Made by a program: the position numbers and the translations under genes
Notes under the pieces: generated by a model
Database searches by the model: none
What the model was told of the DNA's origin: nothing
The model's input: only the letters and a program-made list of their open reading frames with translations
In this document: piece by piece, positions 45,615 through 57,173 of the stretch
Layout: each line of letters begins with the position of its first letter
Position numbering within the stretch: position 1 is the first letter of the stretch
Assembly: GCF_040760005.1 (NCBI RefSeq)
Contig: NZ_CP099760.1
Location: 2,723,501-2,787,500 of the forward strand
Reading direction: 5' to 3'
Origin: Pseudomonas sp. stari2
GTDB taxonomy: Bacteria; Pseudomonadota; Gammaproteobacteria; Pseudomonadales; Pseudomonadaceae
DNA length: 64,000 nt

Positions 45615-46898
45615 ATGCTTGCTGCGTCACTGATTTTCCTGCTGACCATTACTCTGGTGATCTGGCAACCCAAAGGCCTCGGGGTCGGCTGGAGTGCAAC
45701 GCTCGGCGCCATCGTCGCGCTGCTTTTTGGCGTGGTGCACCTGAGCGATATTCCGCTGGTGTGGCAGATCATCTGGAACGCCACCGGCACTTTTGTGGCG
45801 CTGATCATCATCAGCTTGTTGCTCGACGAGGCGGGTTTCTTTGCCTGGGCTGCGTTGCACGTGGCGCGGTGGGGGCGGGGCAGCGGGCGCAAGCTGTTTG
45901 CCTTCATGGTGCTGCTCGGTGCGCTGGTGTCGGCGTTGTTTGCCAATGACGGCGCGGCGCTGATCCTCACGCCCATCGTGATTTCCATGCTGCTGGCGCT
46001 GCGTTTTTCCCCGGCGGCGACCCTGGCGTTCGTCATGGGCGCCGGGTTCATCGCCGACACCGCGAGCCTGCCGCTGGTGGTGTCGAATCTGGTCAACATC
46101 GTCTCGGCCGACTTCTTTCACATCGGTTTCAACCGCTATGCGGCAGTGATGGTGCCGGTGAACTTTGTCAGCGTCGCCGCCACGTTGGCGGTGTTGCTGT
46201 GGTTCTTCCGGCGCGATATTCCGAAAGACTACGACCCCGAACAGCTTGAGCATCCGGAGACGGCGATTCACGACAAGGCCACGTTCTACGCCGGTTGGGC
46301 AGTGTTGCTGATTCTGCTGGTGGGCTGTTTTGCCCTGGAGCCGCTGGGCATTCCGATCAGTGCGATCTCGGCCGTTTGCGCGGCGTTGTTGCTGGGCATC
46401 GCCGCCCGTGGGCACAAAATCTCTACGCGCAAAGTGATGAAAGAGGCACCGTGGCAGATCGTGATTTTCTCTCTGGGCATGTATCTGGTGGTCTACGGAC
46501 TGCGCAATGCCGGGCTGACGGATCATCTGGCCGGCTGGCTGGATGCTTTTGCCGGGTATGGCGTGTGGGGCGCGGCCATGGGCACCGGCGTGCTGACGGC
46601 GCTGTTGTCGTCGATCATGAACAACCTGCCGACAGTGCTGATCGGGCTGCTGTCGATCGATGCCAGCCAGGCGACCGGTGTCGTGAAGGAGGCGATGATC
46701 TACGCCAACGTGATCGGCAGCGACCTGGGGCCCAAGATCACCCCGATCGGCAGTCTGGCGACCTTGCTCTGGCTGCATGTGCTGGAACGCAAGGACATCC
46801 GGATCGGCTGGGGCTATTACTTCAGGGTCGGGATTGTGCTGACGGTGCCGGTGTTGCTGGTGACCCTGGCCGCGCTGGCGGTGCGACTGAGCGTCTAA
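45615..46898 (+). CDS. arsB: ArsB-family arsenite/antimonite efflux pump
   Basis: The 427-residue protein has about eleven or twelve membrane helices, and its length is within two residues of E. coli Ars[42 protein letters not shown] and [18 protein letters not shown] are conserved ArsB/ion-transporter superfamily motifs. ArsB exports arsenite and antimonite in exchange for protons. No arsR, arsC or arsH gene is nearby, so expression must be controlled in another way. The last four bases overlap the DUF1853 stop. Confidence 0.87.
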   Translation: MLAASLIFLLTITLVIWQPKGLGVGWSATLGAIVALLFGVVHLSDIPLVWQIIWNATGTFVALIIISLLLDEAGFFAWAALHVARWGRGSGRKLFAFMVLLGALVSALFANDGAALILTPIVISMLLALRFSPAATLAFVMGAGFIADTASLPLVVSNLVNIVSADFFHIGFNRYAAVMVPVNFVSVAATLAVLLWFFRRDIPKDYDPEQLEHPETAIHDKATFYAGWAVLLILLVGCFALEPLGIPISAISAVCAALLLGIAARGHKISTRKVMKEAPWQIVIFSLGMYLVVYGLRNAGLTDHLAGWLDAFAGYGVWGAAMGTGVLTALLSSIMNNLPTVLIGLLSIDASQATGVVKEAMIYANVIGSDLGPKITPIGSLATLLWLHVLERKDIRIGWGYYFRVGIVLTVPVLLVTLAALAVRLSV

Positions 46899-47845
46899 CT
46901 CTGCCCGGGCACGTTCGGCCACAGATCCGAAACCAGAAACAACCGCTCGGCCTCTTCCCAGTCACCCCGGGCATTTTCGGTCAGGCGCACCATCAGTTGT
47001 GCCGGGGCCAAGGGTTCAAGTTCATCGAGCCAGGCCTGTAAATGCTCGTGACTCCAGGTCTGATCCGCCGGGTAATGCGCTGGCGCCAGCCACGCATGGC
47101 GGGGCAGGGGTTGCCAGCGTCCGGCCGGGCGCTGGGCGACAAACGCCGGCCAATCCTTTTGATGCAACCAACTGCCGCGCAAATGCTGTGGGTGGGCGCC
47201 GCTCGGTGGTTCGGATTGCCCGGGCCATGGATACAGCAGATAACCGCCCAGCCACAACTGCGCACTGAACGTTCCGACATCCAGCGCCGCCAGGGCCTCG
47301 CGACTTTCCGGGCGCGCGGAAATCGGCAACTGGTGTTCGCTCAGGTGGGCCAGTTTGCGGTCCAGGCGATCATGGCAGCCGGGGCCGAGCCACTGCGCCG
47401 GATCACGGCCGTCGCCGTTCTGCGGGCCGAGGTAGAGCTTGATTGCCAGCTCCAGGTGATGCACACCGTCGCGGTCGCGCAGCAACATGTCGAGCTCGCC
47501 GAGGGTGTGGCCTTCACGGCGGATCGGCAGGTTGGCTGCGATCAGTTCGATGCCCGGCGCATGTTCCACGGCAAACTGCCAGAGCCGTTCGTAATACAGG
47601 CCCAGGCGCCGGGTGCGGGCCTGGGACAGCCAGTGGAGCAGGCCGTAGCTGTCACGGTCGAGGTCGTGCAGCCAATGCACCAGCCGTTCGGGATCGCGCA
47701 CCCAGTCGCTGCCCGCCAACGGATGACGTTGCGGCCACGGCGTGGCGGCGAGCATCGGCGGGACGAGGATCACCCACGCCAGATCGCGCACCTCCGGGTG
47801 ACGTAATTGGTGGGGCAACTGGAGCAAGTCGGGAAATAGGATCAT
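46895..47845 (-). CDS. DUF1853 family protein
   Basis: The 316-residue protein is of the DUF1853 family, often found beside nadK in Pseudomonas. The core [25 protein letters not shown] (Asp119, Glu132, Lys136) looks like the acidic-Lys pattern of PD-(D/E)XK nucleases, although the Glu-Lys spacing is not the classical ExK. No function has been shown that I know of. It diverges from nadK, sharing a 115-base promoter region. Confidence 0.8.
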   Translation of the reverse strand: MILFPDLLQLPHQLRHPEVRDLAWVILVPPMLAATPWPQRHPLAGSDWVRDPERLVHWLHDLDRDSYGLLHWLSQARTRRLGLYYERLWQFAVEHAPGIELIAANLPIRREGHTLGELDMLLRDRDGVHHLELAIKLYLGPQNGDGRDPAQWLGPGCHDRLDRKLAHLSEHQLPISARPESREALAALDVGTFSAQLWLGGYLLYPWPGQSEPPSGAHPQHLRGSWLHQKDWPAFVAQRPAGRWQPLPRHAWLAPAHYPADQTWSHEHLQAWLDELEPLAPAQLMVRLTENARGDWEEAERLFLVSDLWPNVPGQS

Positions 47846-47895
47846 CTTGCGAGCATAGCCTCAAACACGGTCGCACCCTCGGTGCTGAAAGGATT

Positions 47896-47923
47896 TTGTC
47901 TATCCGGCGCTTTCGCCCATAAT
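47896..47923 (+). promoter_or_regulatory. Sigma-70-type promoter of the nadK operon
   Basis: TTGTCT (47896-47901), 16 bases, CATAAT (47918-47923) lies about 38 bases upstream of the nadK start. Each hexamer has two or fewer mismatches to consensus. Confidence 0.45.
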
Positions 47924-47960
47924 CGTCGTTTTCGCCGTTGCAGCCCCCCGCAGGAGTCCC

Positions 47961-48851
47961 ATGGAGCAATTTCGTAATATCGGCATCATCGGTCGCCTGG
48001 GCAGTTCCCAGGTGCTGGATACCGTCCGCCGACTGAAACGGTTTCTGCTCGATCGTCACCTGCACGTGATCCTCGAAGACACGATCGCCGAAGTCCTGCC
48101 AGGCCACGGCCTGCAAACCTCCTCGCGCAAGATGCTCGGCGAAGTGTGCGACATGGTCATCGTCGTCGGCGGTGACGGCAGCCTGCTCGGCGCCGCCCGG
48201 GCGCTGGCCAAACACAATATTCCGGTACTGGGCATCAACCGTGGCAGCCTGGGCTTTCTGACCGATATACGTCCCGATGAGCTGGAAGTCGAAGTCGCCA
48301 AGGTGCTCGACGGCCATTATCTGGTGGAAAACCGCTTCCTGCTGCAGGCCGAAGTCCGCCGCCACGGCGAAGCCATCGGCCAGGGCGACGCGTTGAACGA
48401 CGTGGTGCTGCACCCTGGCAAGTCGACTCGGATGATCGAATTCGAGCTGTACATCGACGGGCAGTTCGTCTGCAGCCAGAAAGCCGACGGCCTGATCGTC
48501 GCCACGCCGACCGGTTCCACGGCGTATGCGCTGTCGGCCGGTGGCCCGATCATGCATCCCAAGCTCGATGCCATTGTGATCGTGCCGATGTATCCCCATA
48601 TGTTGTCCAGCAGGCCGATTGTGGTCGATGGCAACAGTGAGCTGAAAATCGTCGTGTCCAAAGATATGCAGATTTACCCGCAAGTTTCCTGTGACGGGCA
48701 GAACCACTTCACCTGCGCGCCGGGCGACACCATCACGGTCAGCAAGAAAGCGCAGAAGCTGCGACTGATCCATCCACTCGACCACAACTATTACGAAGTG
48801 TGCCGTACCAAGCTCGGCTGGGGCAGCCGCTTGGGGGGTGGAGGCGAGTGA
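47961..48851 (+). CDS. nadK: NAD kinase
   Basis: The 296-residue protein has VVVGGDGSLLGAAR, the GGDG active-site loop, NRGSLGFLTDI and PTGSTAYALSAGGPI, the diagnostic motifs of NAD kinase. It makes NADP from NAD and ATP. ATG 47961 has AGGAG in front. It is the first of six genes, with the next start overlapping its stop by one base. Confidence 0.96.
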   Translation: MEQFRNIGIIGRLGSSQVLDTVRRLKRFLLDRHLHVILEDTIAEVLPGHGLQTSSRKMLGEVCDMVIVVGGDGSLLGAARALAKHNIPVLGINRGSLGFLTDIRPDELEVEVAKVLDGHYLVENRFLLQAEVRRHGEAIGQGDALNDVVLHPGKSTRMIEFELYIDGQFVCSQKADGLIVATPTGSTAYALSAGGPIMHPKLDAIVIVPMYPHMLSSRPIVVDGNSELKIVVSKDMQIYPQVSCDGQNHFTCAPGDTITVSKKAQKLRLIHPLDHNYYEVCRTKLGWGSRLGGGGE

Positions 48852-49822
48852 TGCTCGATCCCGCGCGTGGTTACGACCTGATCGGTGACGTGCACGGTTG
48901 CGCTCTGACCCTTGAGCACCTGCTCGACCGGCTCGGCTTTCACAAACAGGCAGGCGTCTGGCGGCACCCCTCGCGTATGGCGGTGTTCGTCGGTGACATC
49001 ATCGACCGTGGCCCGCGGATTCGCGAGGCGCTGCACATCGTCCACGACATGGTCGAGGCCGGGCAGGCGCTGTGCATCATGGGCAACCACGAGTTCAACG
49101 CGCTGGGCTGGAGCACGCCGGCGCCTCCGGGCAGCGGCAAGCAGTTCGTGCGTGAACACACGCCGCGCCATGCCCGTCTGCTGCACGAAACACTAACTCA
49201 GTTCGAAGACCATCCCGGCGACTGGCACGACTTCCAGCACTGGTTCTATGAATTGCCGCTGTTCGTCGATGCCGGACGCTTCCGGGTCGTGCATGCCTGC
49301 TGGGATGCCGGCCTGATCGAACCGTTACGCGGGTTGTTCCCCGATGGCTGTATCGATGAGCATTTCCTTCAGGCTTCCGCCGTACCGGGCAGCTTTGCCT
49401 GCACGGTATTCGATCGCCTGTTGCGCGGTACCGACATGCGTCTGCCCGATGGCCTGACCATGACCAGCGGCGACGGTCTGGTGCGTTCGTTCTTCCGCAC
49501 CAAGTTCTGGGAGGACGATCCGCAGACTTACGGCGACATCGTGTTCCAGCCCGACGCCTTGCCGGAGCCGGTGGCGCAGAAGCCGCTGACCTCCAGCGAA
49601 AAGAATTCCCTGCTGCGCTACGGCGTCGATGAGCCGTTGCTGTTTGTCGGCCACTACTGGCGCAGCGGCAAACCGGCGCCGATCCGACCGAACCTTGCGT
49701 GCCTGGATTACAGCGCCGTGCTCTACGGCAAACTGGTCGCTTATCGTCTGGATCAGGAAACCCGCTTGGATCCGCATAAATTTGTCTGGGTCGACGTCGA
49801 GCGGCCGGAGGTGCTGCGATGA
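48851..49822 (+). CDS. Metallophosphoesterase
   Basis: The 323-residue protein has the calcineurin-like motifs YDLIGDVHG, FVGDIIDRGP, IMGNHEFNA and a later FVGHYWRSG, which together bind the two metals. It resembles the PrpE/diadenosine tetraphosphatase group, but substrate is unproven. The start at 48851 overlaps the nadK stop by a single base, and its own stop overlaps the rhomboid start (ATGA), so translation is coupled along the operon. Confidence 0.9.
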   Translation: MLDPARGYDLIGDVHGCALTLEHLLDRLGFHKQAGVWRHPSRMAVFVGDIIDRGPRIREALHIVHDMVEAGQALCIMGNHEFNALGWSTPAPPGSGKQFVREHTPRHARLLHETLTQFEDHPGDWHDFQHWFYELPLFVDAGRFRVVHACWDAGLIEPLRGLFPDGCIDEHFLQASAVPGSFACTVFDRLLRGTDMRLPDGLTMTSGDGLVRSFFRTKFWEDDPQTYGDIVFQPDALPEPVAQKPLTSSEKNSLLRYGVDEPLLFVGHYWRSGKPAPIRPNLACLDYSAVLYGKLVAYRLDQETRLDPHKFVWVDVERPEVLR

Positions 49823-50688
49823 GCGCGGTAGCAGTATTGCGTCTGCCATTGGCGGCCGACCTGAGCGGTTTCGTCAAACTGCTGCAACGGATGCAGGTGC
49901 CTCACCGCGTCAGCGAAGAATCGGGCGAGCAGGTGCTGTGGGTACCGTCGGAAATCAGCGAAGACGTGCGTTCACTGTACGAGCGCTTCCCGGCGGGTGA
50001 TCCGGATCAGCAACTGGATATTCCGGTGGCGCCGACCTTCAAGCGGCCGAGCTTCGCCGAGCAGTTGAAACATGCCAAGGCCACCGGGTTCATCCTGTTG
50101 CTGAGCCTGCTGGTGGGCGGCCTGACGTATCTGGGCGACAACCTCGACACCATGCGCTGGCTGACTTTCCTCGATTTCCGCGTGGTCGGCGACTACATCC
50201 ATTTCACCTCGCTGGCCGACAGCCTGGCGGCGGGGCAGTGGTGGCGACTATTCACGCCGATGCTGATTCACTTCGGCATCCTGCACCTGGCCATGAACGG
50301 CATGTGGTACTGGGAACTGGGGCGGCGTATCGAGTCGCGTCAGGGCAGCATCAACCTGATCGGCCTGACGTTGCTGTTCAGCCTGGTGTCCAACTACGCG
50401 CAGTTTGCCTGGAGCGGTCCGAGCCTGTTCGGCGGTCTGTCCGGCGTCCTTTACGGGTTGCTAGGTCACTGCTGGATCTTCCAGTTGCTGGCGCCGAACC
50501 CGGCTTATCGTCTGCCGCGCGGCGTGCTGGTGATGATGCTGGTGTGGTTGCTGGTGTGCATGTCCGGGCTGATCTCGATGATCGGCTTCGGCCAGATCGC
50601 CAATGCCGCCCACGTCGGCGGGTTACTCATCGGATGCTTCACCGGTTTGTTGGGCGGTTTGTACAACCGCCGTAAACTGGCCGCCTGA
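49819..50688 (+). CDS. Rhomboid-family intramembrane serine protease
   Basis: The 289-residue protein has a soluble N-terminal domain of about 90 residues and six membrane helices. The catalytic dyad is present: Ser208 in GGLSGVLYG and His265 in NAAHVGG. Such proteases cut membrane proteins within or near their transmembrane helices; bacterial members act in quality control. GlpG is the closest well-studied relative by layout (N-terminal domain plus six helices). Substrate unknown. Confidence 0.92.
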   Translation: MSAVAVLRLPLAADLSGFVKLLQRMQVPHRVSEESGEQVLWVPSEISEDVRSLYERFPAGDPDQQLDIPVAPTFKRPSFAEQLKHAKATGFILLLSLLVGGLTYLGDNLDTMRWLTFLDFRVVGDYIHFTSLADSLAAGQWWRLFTPMLIHFGILHLAMNGMWYWELGRRIESRQGSINLIGLTLLFSLVSNYAQFAWSGPSLFGGLSGVLYGLLGHCWIFQLLAPNPAYRLPRGVLVMMLVWLLVCMSGLISMIGFGQIANAAHVGGLLIGCFTGLLGGLYNRRKLAA

Positions 50689-50717
50689 ATTTTTGAATAA
50701 AGAGCACGGAGACCCTG

Positions 50718-50978
50718 ATGTCCTCTTTTAACGACCTGATCAAGAACATCACCCCGGATATCTACCAGAGCCTGAAACTGGCCGTAGAGATCGGCAAATG
50801 GTCCGACGGTGGCAAGCTTACCGCCGAACAGCGCGAGCTGTCGCTTCAGGCGATGATCGCCTGGGAAATCCAGAACCTGCCCGAAGAAGAGCGCACCGGT
50901 TACATGGGCCCGCAGGAGTGTGCGTCGAAGTCGATCGAAGTGCCGAACATCCTGTTCAAGTCGGACGCCATCCATTGA
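50718..50978 (+). CDS. YeaC family protein (DUF1315)
   Basis: The 86-residue protein (FNDLIKNITPDIYQSLKLAVEIGKW ... LPEEERTGYMG) is the small YeaC/DUF1315 family found across gamma-proteobacteria, function unknown. No membrane segment or cysteine motif. It sits in the nadK-pepN operon; the DUF2797 gene begins on its stop codon. Confidence 0.88.
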   Translation: MSSFNDLIKNITPDIYQSLKLAVEIGKWSDGGKLTAEQRELSLQAMIAWEIQNLPEEERTGYMGPQECASKSIEVPNILFKSDAIH

Positions 50979-51805
50979 TCGAGATTGGCCGCGGTGCAAT
51001 CAGCAAAATGTCGGCGCGCCTGGACGGGCCGAACGTGCAATACGCGTTTCGTCTGGATGACGTCGAGGTGCCGGTCAACCCGTTGATCGGCACCACGGTG
51101 CGTCTGGAATATCTGGGGGCGATTCACTGCACCCATTGCGGGCGCAAGACCAAGACCAGTTTCAGTCAGGGTTACTGCTACCCGTGCATGACCAGGCTGG
51201 CCCAGTGCGACGTGTGCATCATGAGCCCGGAGCGCTGCCACTTCGACGCCGGTACCTGCCGGGAACCGGAGTGGGGCGAGAAGTTCTGCATGACCGACCA
51301 CGTCGTCTACCTGGCCAATTCGTCGGGGATCAAGGTCGGCATTACCCGTGCGACTCAACTGCCGACCCGCTGGCTCGATCAGGGCGCGAGTCAGGCGCTG
51401 CCGATCATGCGCGTTGCCACTCGCCAGCAGTCCGGTTTCGTCGAAGACCTGTTCCGCAGTCAGGTGGCGGACAAGACCAACTGGCGTGCGCTGCTCAAGG
51501 GCGATGCGGCGACGGTGGATCTGGCGCAGGTGCGCGATCAGCTGTTCGACAGTTGCGCCGAAGGTTTGCAGGGCTTGCAGGAACGTTTCGGCCTGCAGGC
51601 GATTCAACCAGTCACCGACGTCGAGCCGCTGGAAATCCGTTACCCGGTCGAGCAGTACCCGGCCAAGATCGTCAGCTTCAACCTGGACAAGAACCCGATT
51701 GCCGAAGGCACGCTGCTGGGGATCAAGGGCCAGTACCTGATCTTCGACACCGGCGTGATCAACATTCGCAAGTACACGGCCTATCAGCTCGCCGTGCATC
51801 AATAA
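50975..51805 (+). CDS. DUF2797 family protein with zinc-binding cysteines
   Basis: The 276-residue protein of the DUF2797 family has two CxxC clusters, CTHCGRKT and CYPCMTRLAQCDVC, suggesting zinc binding, and a GIY-YIG-like stretch (VVYLANSSGIKVGITR) that hints at a nuclease-type fold. The start is a TTG at 50975 overlapping the YeaC stop (TTGA); it begins LIEIGRGAISKMSARL, as homologues do, while the next ATG (51008) would cut 11 residues. Function unknown. Confidence 0.82.
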   Translation: MIEIGRGAISKMSARLDGPNVQYAFRLDDVEVPVNPLIGTTVRLEYLGAIHCTHCGRKTKTSFSQGYCYPCMTRLAQCDVCIMSPERCHFDAGTCREPEWGEKFCMTDHVVYLANSSGIKVGITRATQLPTRWLDQGASQALPIMRVATRQQSGFVEDLFRSQVADKTNWRALLKGDAATVDLAQVRDQLFDSCAEGLQGLQERFGLQAIQPVTDVEPLEIRYPVEQYPAKIVSFNLDKNPIAEGTLLGIKGQYLIFDTGVINIRKYTAYQLAVHQ

Positions 51806-51815
51806 GGACTTCAGC

Positions 51816-54473
51816 ATGCGCACCGAACAACCGAAGATGATTTACCTGAAGGACTATCAGGCGCCCGAGTACCTGATCGATGAAACACACCTGACCTTCG
51901 AGTTGTTCGAGGACCACAGTCTGGTCCACGCGCAACTGGTGATGCGCCGTAACCCGGCCCGTGGCCCGGGCCTGCCGCCGCTGGTGCTCGATGGCCAGCA
52001 GCTGGAATTGCTCTCGGTGACCCTGGCCGACCAGGAACTGAACGCCGCCGACTACCAGTTGACCGAGAATCACCTGACCCTGCAGCCGAAGAGCGAAACC
52101 TTCACGGTAGACACCAGCGTCCGCATCCACCCGGAAACCAACACTGCGCTGGAGGGCCTGTACAAGTCCGGCACGATGTTCTGCACCCAGTGCGAGGCCG
52201 AAGGCTTCCGCAAGATCACCTATTACCTCGACCGCCCGGACGTGATGAGCAAGTTCACCACCACGGTGGTCGCCGAGCAGCACAGCTATCCGGTGCTGCT
52301 GTCCAACGGCAACCCGATCGCCAGCGGCCCCGGCGAAGACGGCCGGCACTGGGCGACCTGGGAAGACCCGTTCATGAAGCCGGCGTACCTGTTCGCGCTG
52401 GTGGCCGGTGACTTGTGGTGCGTTGAAGACAGCTTCACCACCATGACCGAGCGCAACGTGGCGCTGCGCATTTATGTCGAGCCGGAAAACATCGACAAGT
52501 GCCAGCACGCCATGAACAGTCTGAAGAAGTCCATGCGCTGGGACGAAGAGGTCTACGGTCGCGAGTACGATCTGGACATCTTCATGATCGTCGCCGTGAA
52601 CGACTTCAACATGGGCGCCATGGAGAACAAGGGCCTCAACATCTTCAACTCCAGCGCCGTGCTGGCCCGCGCCGAAACCGCCACCGACGCCGCGCACCAG
52701 CGCGTTGAAGCGATCGTCGCCCACGAATACTTCCACAACTGGTCGGGCAACCGCGTGACCTGCCGCGACTGGTTCCAGTTGTCGCTCAAGGAAGGCTTCA
52801 CGGTGTTCCGCGACGCTGGTTTCTCTTCCGACATGAACTCGGCCACGGTCAAGCGCATTCAGGACGTGGCGTACCTGCGTACCCACCAGTTCGCCGAAGA
52901 TGCCGGCCCGATGGCCCATGCCGTGCGCCCGGACAGCTTCATCGAGATTTCCAACTTCTACACCCTGACCGTGTACGAAAAGGGTTCGGAAGTGGTCGGC
53001 ATGATCCACACCTTGCTGGGCGCCGAAGGCTTCCGCAAGGGCAGCGACCTGTACTTCGAACGCCACGACGGCCAGGCCGTGACCTGCGACGACTTCATCA
53101 AGGCCATGGAAGATGCTAACGGCGTCGACCTGACCCAGTTCAAACGCTGGTACAGCCAGGCCGGTACACCGCGTCTGGCGGTGAGCGAGTCTTACGATGC
53201 CGCCGCGAAAACCTACAGCCTGACCTTCCGCCAGAGCTGCCCGGAAACCCCGGACAAGGTTGAAAAACTGCCGTTCGTGATCCCGGTGGAGCTGGGCCTG
53301 CTCGACAGCCAGGGTAACGAGATCGCCCTGCGTCTGGCCGGCGAAGCCGCTGCGCAAGGCACTACCCGAGTGATCTCGGTGACCGAAGCCGAACAGACCT
53401 TCACCTTCGTCGATATCGCCGAACAACCGCTGCCGTCCTTGCTGCGTGGTTTCTCGGCACCGGTGAAACTGAGCTTCCCGTACAACCGTGATCAGCTGAT
53501 GTTCCTGATGCAGCACGACACTGACGGTTTCAACCGCTGGGATGCCGGCCAGCAATTGTCGGTGCAGGTGTTGCAGGAACTGATCGGCCAGCAGCAGAAG
53601 GGCGAAAGCCTGGTGCTCGATCCGCGACTGATTTCGGCCCTGCGCACCGTGCTGGCTGACCAGACACTGGATCAGGCGATGGTCGCGGAAATGCTCTCGC
53701 TGCCGAGCGAAGCCTACTTGACCGAGATCAGCGAAGTTGCCGACGTGGATGCAATCCACACCGCCCGTGAATTTGCCCGCCAGCAACTGGCGGACAACCT
53801 GTTCGATGCACTGTGGCAGCGTTATCAGGCCAACCGCGAGCTGTCTAAAAAGACCCCGTACGTGGCCGAAGCCGAGCATTTCGCCCGTCGCGCGCTGCAG
53901 AACATCGCGCTGTCGTACCTGATGCTCAGCGGCAAGCCGGAAGTGCTGGCGGCAACGCTGGAACAGTTCGACGCCTGTGACAACATGACCGAGCGCCTCA
54001 CCGCGCTGGCGGTGCTGGTCAACTCGCCGTTCGAAGACGAAAAGGCCAAGGCGCTTGCCAGTTTCGCCGAGCACTTCAAGGACAATCCGCTGGTCATGGA
54101 TCAGTGGTTCAGCGTACAGGCCGGCAGCACCTTGCCGGGCGGTCTGGCACGGGTCAAAGCGCTGATGCAGCACCCGGCGTTCAACCTCAAGAACCCGAAC
54201 AAGGTGCGTGCGCTGGTCGGTGCGTTCGCCGGGCAGAACCTGATCAACTTCCACGCGGCGGATGGTTCGGGCTATCGCTTCCTTGCGGATCTGGTGATCG
54301 AGTTGAACGGCTTCAACCCGCAGATTGCTTCGCGCCAATTGGCGCCGCTGACTCGCTGGCGTAAATACGACAGCGCTCGTCAGGCGTTGATGAAAGCGGA
54401 GCTGGAGCGGATTCTGGCGTCGGGGCAGTTGTCCAGCGATGTGTATGAGGTAGTCAGCAAAAGCCTTGCCTGA
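51816..54473 (+). CDS. pepN: Aminopeptidase N
   Basis: The 885-residue M1 peptidase has GAMENKGLNIF for substrate N-terminus recognition and the zinc site HEYFHNW (His303, Glu304, His307) with the distal Glu in LKEGFTVFRD. It removes N-terminal residues from peptides in protein turnover. ATG 51816 follows AAGGA. Last gene of the nadK operon, ended by a strong terminator. The size and C-terminal helical domain are those of E. coli PepN. Confidence 0.96.
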   Translation: MRTEQPKMIYLKDYQAPEYLIDETHLTFELFEDHSLVHAQLVMRRNPARGPGLPPLVLDGQQLELLSVTLADQELNAADYQLTENHLTLQPKSETFTVDTSVRIHPETNTALEGLYKSGTMFCTQCEAEGFRKITYYLDRPDVMSKFTTTVVAEQHSYPVLLSNGNPIASGPGEDGRHWATWEDPFMKPAYLFALVAGDLWCVEDSFTTMTERNVALRIYVEPENIDKCQHAMNSLKKSMRWDEEVYGREYDLDIFMIVAVNDFNMGAMENKGLNIFNSSAVLARAETATDAAHQRVEAIVAHEYFHNWSGNRVTCRDWFQLSLKEGFTVFRDAGFSSDMNSATVKRIQDVAYLRTHQFAEDAGPMAHAVRPDSFIEISNFYTLTVYEKGSEVVGMIHTLLGAEGFRKGSDLYFERHDGQAVTCDDFIKAMEDANGVDLTQFKRWYSQAGTPRLAVSESYDAAAKTYSLTFRQSCPETPDKVEKLPFVIPVELGLLDSQGNEIALRLAGEAAAQGTTRVISVTEAEQTFTFVDIAEQPLPSLLRGFSAPVKLSFPYNRDQLMFLMQHDTDGFNRWDAGQQLSVQVLQELIGQQQKGESLVLDPRLISALRTVLADQTLDQAMVAEMLSLPSEAYLTEISEVADVDAIHTAREFARQQLADNLFDALWQRYQANRELSKKTPYVAEAEHFARRALQNIALSYLMLSGKPEVLAATLEQFDACDNMTERLTALAVLVNSPFEDEKAKALASFAEHFKDNPLVMDQWFSVQAGSTLPGGLARVKALMQHPAFNLKNPNKVRALVGAFAGQNLINFHAADGSGYRFLADLVIELNGFNPQIASRQLAPLTRWRKYDSARQALMKAELERILASGQLSSDVYEVVSKSLA

Positions 54474-54490
54474 AGTCTTTTCAGGGCAAT

Positions 54491-54521
54491 AAAAAACGCC
54501 GCTCAATGAGCGGCGTTTTTT
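54491..54521. terminator. Bidirectional Rho-independent terminator
   Basis: ACGCCGCTC pairs with GAGCGGCGT around AAT, flanked by A and T runs of six, between convergent pepN and katG. Confidence 0.92.
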
Positions 54522-54540
54522 ATGGATGGATGAAAAGCCC

Positions 54541-57173
<2,633 letters not shown>

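Noticed and set aside
44958..46898. An arsenic operon (ArsH-ArsB)
   Set aside because: The upstream flavoprotein is ChrR-like, not ArsH, and a terminator separates the two genes.
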